From contig CAJOMB010000034.1 in NCBI GenBank assembly GCA_905235615.1, positions 1 through 11,329 on the forward strand: 11,329 nucleotides of DNA, written 5' to 3'. Under the pieces are notes generated by a model that worked only from the letters and a program-made list of their open reading frames with translations, was not told the origin of the DNA and searched no databases. Both the position numbers and the translations under genes were made by a program. The stretch is from an uncultured Bacteroidales bacterium (GTDB lineage: Bacteria; Bacteroidota; Bacteroidia; Bacteroidales; UBA932). Positions 1 to 5,586 of the stretch are shown here, piece after piece (position 1 is the stretch's first letter; the number at the start of each line of letters is the position of its first letter).

Positions 1-1374
1 GGTGTAAACGGTGCGGACGGCCTTGATGCCAAGGTAGTCCAGGGCTTCCGGCGGGATGCGGAGGGTTATTTCGGCCTCTGCGCCGAAGTTGACCACCACA
101 AGGAAACTTTTCTTGCCGTCGCTGCGGAGCCAGGCGAAGTGGCGGTCTTTGTCAAAGCGGCCGTCATCCTGGCAATAGCACAGATCAAAGGTCTTTCCTT
201 TCCGGAAAACGGGCGTCCGGGCCAGTGTCAGCACTTCCTTGTATCGTTTCAGTACTGTTTTGTCCGGATGCTTCAGGGCCGGAACCGTGCACCAGTCGAA
301 GATAGACGTGCGTCCGTCCAGTCCGCTGAAACCCTCGGCCTGCATGCCTCTCTCCCCCATTTCCTGCCCGAAATACAGCATGAACGGGGCTCCGTTCAGA
401 AGGGCCGATACCGCCAGTGCCGCATAGCCTCTCTGTGCGCTGCCGCAGAAGAAATCGGAGGCGACGCGCTGCTCGTCGTGGTTCTCAAGGAAGTTGAGCA
501 TGTGCGGCTGCAAATCCCTTAGGAACTGCCAGTTCCAGCTGATGCCCTGTGCTGAAGCGCCGCTGCAGGTGACGGCCCTTAAAGTATCGTATAGACCGGA
601 TTTGTCGTACAGCAGGTCAAAGCCCACCTCCTCCACATACATCCGGTATTTCTCTTTCTGATATACCTCCGCGATAAAACGGATTTGCGGGTGCTTTTCC
701 TTGACGGAAGCAATGAGCCACCGCATGAACTGGGGCGGAACCAGTTCCACCATGTCGCAGCGGAAGCCGTCTATGCCCTTATCGGCCCAGAAAAGCACAA
801 TCCGGAGCATCTTGTCCCAGGTGCCCGTATGGAAATCACAGTAGTTGATCTTGACGGTCTCCCACCAGTCGTTGATGCCCGGGGCCGATGAAAAGCAATT
901 CCCGGAAGCCTTGGCAGGAAATTCCTTAAAGCCTTCCACCTTGAGTGGAAGTTGAAGTTCTTCTCCGGGATAATAGAAGAAATCGTTCTCCGGTGCCCAG
1001 TGCACGGCAGTGTTGTCATCCCGGCCCAGGGAGCCCTTGTATTCCCGGGCCACGTGGTTGGGCACAAAGTCCATCACTACCTTCAGGCCGGCCTCATGGC
1101 TTCGCCGGACCAAATCCTCGAATTCTTCCATCCGGCGGGAGGGCTCATCGGCCAGATAGGGATTGACGTCGTAATAATCCGTGATGGCGTAAGGGCTGCC
1201 GGCTTCCCCTTTGATGACTTTTTCTCCGGAGGAGGCACTGGCATGGCGAATCACGCCCGTGTACCAAACGGTATCGATGCCCAGGTTTTTCCAATAAGTG
1301 AAGCTTGAAGCGTCGATGGAGGAGAATTTGCCTTTTCCCCAGAGCCGGGGCAGGACTTGGTAAATCAGGTTCAT
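1..1374 (-). CDS. alpha-amylase family glycosyl hydrolase (GH13), 3'-truncated by window edge
   Basis: A GH13 retaining alpha-glucosidase/amylase that would act on alpha-1,4-linked glucans or maltooligosaccharides. The frame is open from ATG at 1374 to the window edge (458 residues, no stop reached). All four GH13 motifs are readable: region I DFVPNH (residues 102-107), region II GFRCD (203-207, nucleophile Asp207), region III FIAEVY (233-238, acid/base Glu236) and region IV FLENHD (295-300, Asp300). The catalytic triad is therefore complete. The N-terminus (MNLIYQVLPRLWGKG) goes straight into the first barrel strand with no signal peptide, so a cytoplasmic enzyme acting on imported oligosaccharides or glycogen is inferred. 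Residues from about 420 look like the start of the C-terminal beta domain. The start codon overlaps the stop of the upstream CotH gene by 4 bases (ATGA), so translation is probably coupled. The exact substrate cannot be told from sequence; a trehalose-related or transglycosylating GH13 enzyme is possible. Confidence 0.93.
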   Translation of the reverse strand, partial: MNLIYQVLPRLWGKGKFSSIDASSFTYWKNLGIDTVWYTGVIRHASASSGEKVIKGEAGSPYAITDYYDVNPYLADEPSRRMEEFEDLVRRSHEAGLKVVMDFVPNHVAREYKGSLGRDDNTAVHWAPENDFFYYPGEELQLPLKVEGFKEFPAKASGNCFSSAPGINDWWETVKINYCDFHTGTWDKMLRIVLFWADKGIDGFRCDMVELVPPQFMRWLIASVKEKHPQIRFIAEVYQKEKYRMYVEEVGFDLLYDKSGLYDTLRAVTCSGASAQGISWNWQFLRDLQPHMLNFLENHDEQRVASDFFCGSAQRGYAALAVSALLNGAPFMLYFGQEMGERGMQAEGFSGLDGRTSIFDWCTVPALKHPDKTVLKRYKEVLTLARTPVFRKGKTFDLCYCQDDGRFDKDRHFAWLRSDGKKSFLVVVNFGAEAEITLRIPPEALDYLGIKAVRTVYT

Positions 1375-2675
1375 TGAAGGGCGTTGATTTCAAAATCCAT
1401 GTACTTGATACGCTCTGCCAGGGCTTCCTTCATGCGGGAAATGGCCTGGGGAAAGGTCATCAGCTCGTCTCCGTTCACCAGACCGTCCTCTCCTTCGGAC
1501 AGCGGATTGGGATAACAGGGCCAGATGACATGGTTGTAAGCCTCTGCTTTCTCAATGATGGCGGCTTGTTTGTCAAGGAAGCTGTCCAAGCTTTCAAACT
1601 GGGGCTTGAGAATCTTCCAGCGGCGTTTCAGGGCGCTTCGGAATTCCGGATGGGTCCAGAGCTGGAAATAGTACAGGCTGCTTTTGAGGGAAAGAGTATA
1701 GTGGCCGGGCACAAAGGTTCCCCAGTCGAAATCCCATACCGGACCGGCATGCAGCAGGCCGTTTTTCAGGAAAAAGAAACTGCTTTTGGGAAACTGAGGT
1801 TCCTCGTTGCCGGCCAGTTCATTGACCAGATACCAGTCCACAAAGCTGTCCACATTCAGTACGGAACTGGGCTTGTCACCCCTCATGAGGGCCTCTTCCC
1901 TTTCATGGAGGGCCGTTTCGGCTGCATACAGAATCTCCGAGAACGCTTCCTCGGAGTAATTGTCCCGGTCCGGATATTTGAGCTCTACCGGAATGCCACC
2001 GTTGGCCGTATGTTTCTTCCAATGGCCGTAAAGGGACTCGAAATCGTGTTCTTCCGCGTCCGATGTGTCATAGGAATACAGATAGTCACAGGTAAAATGG
2101 GAGCCTTCCACATGAATTCTCTCGCCTAACCAGTAGAGGCCGCGGCGGTTCCAGGAATCGTCGCTACCCTTCATGTACAGTTCAACGAAGGTTCCGGAGG
2201 GCGTCCATTCCAGACTGGTGCGGCGGGCCGCCTCAAAGGCAAGCACGTTTCTGAGAAGGGTGCGGTCCATCCAGTTGGCCAGGAGCACCCAGCGTTTGGT
2301 GAGCCCCGTTCCTATGAAATTGGCCTGCTCGGGCAGTTTGAGCGAATAGGGTTTCTTGGGATATGTTTTCCAGGTGGAATTCCCATGGCCTTTTATCTTC
2401 ACACCCTCGGACGAATAGACGGTCTTCGTTTCACCGTTCACCGTGGCTGTAATGGTGATGATGCAGTCCTCCGTCCACTCTTCCTTGCTGTCAATGGCTT
2501 TCGGGTACTCGATGTAAAGTTTGGGAAGTTCATCCGTCGTTTCCGGAATACAGCCTGTGTACACCTTCCTTCCGGGTGCTTCCCGGCCTTCAGGAATGAT
2601 GGATTTCCTTTGACAGCCCGCCGTCAGGAGGCAGGCTGTCAGAAGGAATAATCCATATGCCCGAAATCTTACCAA
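1371..2675 (-). CDS. CotH kinase-family lipoprotein
   Basis: A 434-residue CotH-family protein, predicted to be lipid-anchored in the envelope. The start is TTG at 2675. No ATG or GTG fits, an in-frame stop lies just upstream near 2703, and this start gives a textbook lipoprotein signal: two Arg, a hydrophobic stretch, and lipobox LTAG-Cys21. CotH hallmarks are GHGNSTW (residues 97-102 region) followed by KKPYSLKL, the segment WVLLANWMDRTLLRN (129-143), and WDFDWG (314-319), whose Asp315 and Asp317 match the metal-binding acidic motif of the atypical kinase fold. In Bacillus, CotH is a spore-coat protein kinase; homologues in non-sporulating bacteria have mostly unknown targets. Its TTG overlaps the pfk stop by 7 bases and its stop overlaps the amylase start, so it is the middle gene of a tight operon. 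Family assignment is firm. Kinase activity, and a substrate among exported proteins, is inference. Confidence 0.9.
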   Translation of the reverse strand: MVRFRAYGLFLLTACLLTAGCQRKSIIPEGREAPGRKVYTGCIPETTDELPKLYIEYPKAIDSKEEWTEDCIITITATVNGETKTVYSSEGVKIKGHGNSTWKTYPKKPYSLKLPEQANFIGTGLTKRWVLLANWMDRTLLRNVLAFEAARRTSLEWTPSGTFVELYMKGSDDSWNRRGLYWLGERIHVEGSHFTCDYLYSYDTSDAEEHDFESLYGHWKKHTANGGIPVELKYPDRDNYSEEAFSEILYAAETALHEREEALMRGDKPSSVLNVDSFVDWYLVNELAGNEEPQFPKSSFFFLKNGLLHAGPVWDFDWGTFVPGHYTLSLKSSLYYFQLWTHPEFRSALKRRWKILKPQFESLDSFLDKQAAIIEKAEAYNHVIWPCYPNPLSEGEDGLVNGDELMTFPQAISRMKEALAERIKYMDFEINALQ

Positions 2676-3898
2676 TTCAGGATTTTCTTGAAGTCGTAGG
2701 CCTCAGGATTGGCTACATACTTCTTGGCGGCCTCATAGTCGGCCGGGGTGATGAAATGGCAGATGTGGTTGAAGTAGTTCTGGGCGATGCCGCCGTCGAT
2801 GGCCACCCGGCGCGGAGGAATCTTTCCCTCGGCGTTCTGGAGGTCTTTCAGGTAGAGGGGCTTGGCCTCTCCGAAGGCGTCCACGTACACCATGCAGCCG
2901 GTCTCCCCCTTCTTGAAGAGCTCATAGGCGCCCATGGCCAGCTCCGTGCAGTAGGTAAGGTCGAAGGCAATGGGGTCCTGGCAGCGGACATCGTAACCAA
3001 TCTCCACGGGACGGGTCTTCACCTTCAGGCCGATTTCCTTGAACTTCTTTTCCAGGATGTCATTGAACAGGACGGCCTTGGAGATTTTTCCCAGCTCGGG
3101 ATGGCCGTGCTCGTCGTAGGTCATGGACACGCCGGCGTTCTTGATTTCCTGGGGATCCAGGTCGTGGAAAACGCCCTCGGCCACCACTACGGTGCCGTAG
3201 GGAATACCCAGGATGTTGCGCTTGAGGATGGCGGAAAGGGCCAGGTTCACAATCTTGTCCAGGGTGATGGCGGTCTTGTTGAACATCTCCGGGATGATGG
3301 TCATGGGACAGTGCGTGGCCTCGCCGATACCCAGGGCCAGGTGACCGGCGCTGCGGCCCATGGCGCTGATGATGAGCCAGTTGCCGCTGGTGCGGGCGTC
3401 TTCATAGACGGTGCGGGCCAGGTGGGCGCCCTCGTCCTTGGCGCTGTTGAAGCCGAAGGTGGGGGTATTGTTGGGCAGCGGGAGGTCGTTGTCGATGGTC
3501 TTGGGAACGTGGATATTGTGGATGGGATAGTGCTTGGCTTCCAGGAACTTGGCAATGCGGTTGGCCGTGGAGGCGGTATCGTCGCCGCCCACGGTGACCA
3601 GCAGCTTGATGTTGTTGTCCTGGAACAGGCCCAGGTTGAAGTTCTCTTCAAAATCCTTGTCAGTGGGCTTGAAACGGCTCATCTGCAGGTAGCTTCCGCC
3701 ACGGTTGAAGTAGGCGTCGGCCTTGAAGAAATCGATTTCCTCGGTGCGGGGGCTCTTGGAGAAGAGGCCGCTGTAACCGCCATGCAGGCCGATCACCCGA
3801 TAACCATTGCTAAGGAAGGTCTTAGCCACAGACATAACTACGGTGTTCATGCCCGGAGCCGGGCCGCCGCCACAGAGAATGATGATGGAATCTTTCAT
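2669..3898 (-). CDS. pfp: 6-phosphofructokinase, pyrophosphate-dependent type
   Basis: Phosphorylates fructose-6-phosphate at C1 in glycolysis, in the cytoplasm. The 409-residue protein has the PfkA fold motifs: GGGPAPGMN (residues 10-18), GGDDT (104-108), PKTIDND (132-138, catalytic Asp136) and MGRSAGH (180-186). Two positions separate donor types in this family. The second Asp of GGDD (Asp107), where ATP enzymes have Gly, and Lys133 in PKTIDND, where ATP enzymes have Gly, are both the PPi-type residues. Pyrophosphate as phosphoryl donor, and thus a reversible reaction, is therefore inferred. ATG at 3898 is chosen because the Rossmann strand DSIIILCGGG begins at once; no Shine-Dalgarno is seen, only an A/T-rich leader. 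It is the first gene of the leftward operon with the CotH lipoprotein and the GH13 enzyme, and is divergent from the Y-family polymerase. Annotation pipelines may call it pfkA. Confidence 0.94.
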   Translation of the reverse strand: MKDSIIILCGGGPAPGMNTVVMSVAKTFLSNGYRVIGLHGGYSGLFSKSPRTEEIDFFKADAYFNRGGSYLQMSRFKPTDKDFEENFNLGLFQDNNIKLLVTVGGDDTASTANRIAKFLEAKHYPIHNIHVPKTIDNDLPLPNNTPTFGFNSAKDEGAHLARTVYEDARTSGNWLIISAMGRSAGHLALGIGEATHCPMTIIPEMFNKTAITLDKIVNLALSAILKRNILGIPYGTVVVAEGVFHDLDPQEIKNAGVSMTYDEHGHPELGKISKAVLFNDILEKKFKEIGLKVKTRPVEIGYDVRCQDPIAFDLTYCTELAMGAYELFKKGETGCMVYVDAFGEAKPLYLKDLQNAEGKIPPRRVAIDGGIAQNYFNHICHFITPADYEAAKKYVANPEAYDFKKILNW

Positions 3899-3938
3899 AA
3901 ATTTATAGATGTTAAAAACGAACTTCCGTTAAATCATA

Positions 3939-3946
3939 CAAAGGTA
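3939..3946 (-). promoter_or_regulatory. Bacteroidota-type -7 promoter element for the pfp operon
   Basis: Reading leftward, TACCTTTG matches the TAnnTTTG -7 element. Transcription would start near 3935 and leave a leader of about 37 bases before the pfp ATG. No clear -33 TTTG/TTG box is seen at the expected distance, so this rests on the -7 match and its position. Confidence 0.55.
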
Positions 3947-3956
3947 GTTATTTTTC

Positions 3957-3968
3957 CGGAATATTCCG
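3957..3968. promoter_or_regulatory. perfect 12-bp palindrome, candidate operator
   Basis: CGGAATATTCCG is self-complementary over all 12 bases. It lies one base upstream of the polymerase -7 element (3970-3977) and 10 bases from the divergent pfp -7 element (3939-3946). A dimeric repressor bound here would block the polymerase promoter and possibly affect pfp. Because the downstream gene is a translesion polymerase, a LexA-type SOS repressor is the natural candidate. The sequence matches neither the E. coli nor the Bacillus LexA box, so the regulator is unknown. Confidence 0.45.
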
Positions 3969-3969
3969 C

Positions 3970-3977
3970 TATCTTTG
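3970..3977 (+). promoter_or_regulatory. Bacteroidota-type -7 promoter element for the Y-family polymerase gene
   Basis: TATCTTTG is a full match to TAnnTTTG. It ends only 5 bases before the GTG start at 3983, so the predicted transcription start falls at about the start codon. The ligA promoter has the same TTTTTCC-N10-GCTATCTTTG arrangement. No good -33 box is evident. Confidence 0.6.
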
Positions 3978-3982
3978 CCTTG

Positions 3983-5350
3983 GTGAATCAACGGACCTAC
4001 ATAGCCATAGACTTGAAGTCGTTTTACGCTTCGGTGGAGTGCGTGGCGCGGGGATTGGACCCGCTCCAGGCCCGCTTGGTGGTGGCCGATGGCGCCCGCA
4101 CGGACAAGACCATCTGCCTGGCCGTCTCCCCCGCCCTGAAGGCGTACGGGATTCCCGGCCGGCCCCGCCTGTTTGAGGTGAAGCAGCTGACGGAGCGCCT
4201 CAAAAGGGAGAATCCGGCGCTGGAACTGGACTTTATCACCGCCAAGCCCCGCATGGCCAAGTACCTGGAAGTGAGCGGACAGGTGTACAGCGTGTACCTT
4301 CGTCACATCGCCCCGGAAGACATCCATGTGTACTCTATCGACGAGGTATTCATCGACGCCACGGAGTACCTTCGAATGTATAGCGTAGACGCTCATACGC
4401 TGGCCATGCGCTTAATGAAAGAAGTACTGAAGGAAACCGGCGTAACTGCCACAGCGGGAATCGGTCCCAACCTGTATCTGGCCAAGGTGGCGATGGACAT
4501 TGAAGCCAAGCACCGGATGGCCGACAAGGACGGCGTCCGCATTGCGGAGCTCACGGAAATGAGCTACCGGCAGAAGTACTGGACCCATCGGCCTCTGACG
4601 GATTTCTGGCGCATCGGGCACGGGACGGAGGCCAGGCTGGCATCGGCCGGCATGTACACGCTGGGAGACGTGGCGCGGATGTCCCTCAGGAACGAAGAGG
4701 TGTTGTATAAACTCTTCGGAATCAACGCTGAACTGCTCATAGACCATGCCTGGGGCTGGGAGCCCTGCACCATGGCCGATATCAAGGCGTACCGGCCCAG
4801 TGCCAGCAGCCTTTCCAGCGGACAGGTGCTCATGGAGCCGTACCCGTACGAGAAAGCACGCCTCATTGTGCGCGAAATGACGGACTTGCTATCCTTGGAC
4901 CTGGTGGACAAGCGCCTGGTGACCACGCAGCTGGTGCTGCATGTGGGCTATGAAGCCGGCAAGGGACCGGGACCTATGGTGAAGGACTGGTACGGCCGCC
5001 CCACCCCCAAGCCGGCGCACGGTTCCGTGAACCTTCCGTTTCCCACATCGGCCACTTCCATCCTGCTGCGCTCCATGATGGAATTGTACGATAAAATTGT
5101 TGATAAAAGGCTTTTTGTCAGACGCGTTTACGTGGTAGCATCTCAAGTAAAGCGGGAGGAAGAGGTGGACGGGCTTCAGATGCGTCTTTTTGACGATGTG
5201 ACGGACACTTCCCGGGAGCGGAAACAGCAGGAAGTGATTCTGGAAATCCGGCGGAAATTCGGGAAAAACGCCATCCTCAAAGGCATGAATTTCGAAGAGG
5301 GCGCCACCACCCGCGAGCGTAACCTGCAAATAGGAGGACACCACGAATGA
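3983..5350 (+). CDS. Y-family translesion DNA polymerase (UmuC/UvrX-like)
   Basis: An error-prone polymerase that copies past DNA lesions. From GTG at 3983 it is 455 residues. Visible features are the first catalytic Asp10 in IDLKSFYASVEC (9-20), the catalytic YSIDE motif (117-121, Asp120 and Glu121), TATAGIGPNLYLAKVAMD (155-172) at the end of the palm, a helix-hairpin-helix segment around DFWRIGHGTEARL (207-219), a little-finger region after about 275, and QMRLF (399-403), a QxxLF-type sliding-clamp-binding peptide. The end (ILKGMNFEEGATTRERN, 431-447) resembles the Firmicutes UvrX/YqjW branch more than DinB. The frame stays open upstream to 2657, but that part is antisense to pfp and is not protein-like. 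The next internal Met (91) would lose Asp10, so GTG 3983, or TTG 3980, must be used. The YolD-like gene overlaps its stop. No umuD-like gene is present in the window. Confidence 0.92.
   Translation: MNQRTYIAIDLKSFYASVECVARGLDPLQARLVVADGARTDKTICLAVSPALKAYGIPGRPRLFEVKQLTERLKRENPALELDFITAKPRMAKYLEVSGQVYSVYLRHIAPEDIHVYSIDEVFIDATEYLRMYSVDAHTLAMRLMKEVLKETGVTATAGIGPNLYLAKVAMDIEAKHRMADKDGVRIAELTEMSYRQKYWTHRPLTDFWRIGHGTEARLASAGMYTLGDVARMSLRNEEVLYKLFGINAELLIDHAWGWEPCTMADIKAYRPSASSLSSGQVLMEPYPYEKARLIVREMTDLLSLDLVDKRLVTTQLVLHVGYEAGKGPGPMVKDWYGRPTPKPAHGSVNLPFPTSATSILLRSMMELYDKIVDKRLFVRRVYVVASQVKREEEVDGLQMRLFDDVTDTSRERKQQEVILEIRRKFGKNAILKGMNFEEGATTRERNLQIGGHHE
5332..5337 (+). promoter_or_regulatory. perfect Shine-Dalgarno for the YolD-like gene, inside the polymerase gene
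   Basis: AGGAGG lies 9 bases before the ATG at 5347 and also encodes the conserved Ile-Gly-Gly of the polymerase C-terminus (QIGGH). No comparable site precedes the other starts in the window, and strong Shine-Dalgarno sites are rare in Bacteroidota. It supports the short downstream gene being real. Confidence 0.55.
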
Positions 5351-5520
5351 GTACCCCGTACGACGACATCATCCACCTGGAGCATCCTACCTCCAAAAGG
5401 CACCCCCGCATGGCCCGGCTGGACCGTGCCGCCCAGTTTGCTCCTTTTGCCGCCCTCAGGGGTTATGAGGAGGTGATAGACGAAAATCGGCAGAAAAACG
5501 AGGCCCAGAACGTTCTTTAG
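5347..5520 (+). CDS. small YolD-like protein, partner gene of the Y-family polymerase
   Basis: A 57-residue protein that overlaps the polymerase stop codon by ATGA. It begins MSTPYDDIIHLEHP, then has SKRHPRM (16-22), and a core RAAQFAPFAALRGYEE (27-42). These blocks match, from memory, the N-terminal half of the YolD-like proteins encoded next to Y-family polymerases in Firmicutes (consensus like YDDIINLPHHVSKKHPRM and RAAQFAPFAAL-GY). Those proteins are usually about 100 residues; this one stops at TAG 5518-5520, just after the core, so it is a short form or a C-terminally truncated one. The conserved motifs, the translational coupling and the strong ribosome-binding site argue that it is a real gene. 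Its biochemical role is unknown; modulation of the polymerase, analogous to but not homologous with UmuD, is inference. The ligA promoter begins only about 20 bases after its stop. Confidence 0.82.
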   Translation: MSTPYDDIIHLEHPTSKRHPRMARLDRAAQFAPFAALRGYEEVIDENRQKNEAQNVL

Positions 5521-5542
5521 CGCTTTTTCCAAATATTTTTGC

Positions 5543-5550
5543 TATCTTTG
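5543..5550 (+). promoter_or_regulatory. Bacteroidota-type -7 promoter element for the ligA-rel-lipoprotein operon
   Basis: TATCTTTG matches TAnnTTTG. The predicted start of transcription is near 5555, giving a leader of about 30 bases before the ligA ATG. The preceding TTTTTCC (5524-5530) is at the same distance as in the polymerase promoter. The region between the YolD-like stop and ligA (5521-5586) contains this element and the leader hairpin, and no terminator. Confidence 0.65.
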
Positions 5551-5554
5551 TAAA

Positions 5555-5582
5555 TTGCGTGCGCCCACGTGCATGCGCGCAA
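5555..5582 (+). other. possible hairpin in the ligA leader
   Basis: Bases 5555-5563 can pair with 5574-5582 (nine pairs, two of them G-U) around a 10-base loop, placing a GC-rich stem between the predicted transcription start and the ATG at 5587. The same stretch is nearly continuous alternating purine-pyrimidine (5556-5564 and 5566-5581). Function is unproven. Confidence 0.35.
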
Positions 5583-5586
5583 GCTT

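Noticed and set aside
1305..2129. Rightward 274-residue frame over the CotH and amylase genes
   Set aside because: Antisense to two overlapping, well-supported leftward genes, with no domain and no promoter.
2657..3982. In-frame upstream extension of the polymerase gene that would give an 897-residue protein
   Set aside because: It is the antisense of pfp, has low-complexity Val/Gly/Leu-rich composition with no domain, and crosses the divergent promoter region. Polymerase homology begins at 3983.
5507..5516. Palindrome AGAACGTTCT at the end of the YolD-like gene, as an operator or terminator
   Set aside because: No loop or U-run for a terminator, and the spacing does not match the Bacillus LexA box. 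A 10-base palindrome inside coding sequence is weak evidence.
5569..5586. GTG at 5569 as the ligA start
   Set aside because: It adds six non-conserved residues and lies within the predicted leader stem; ATG 5587 fits the usual LigA N-terminus better.
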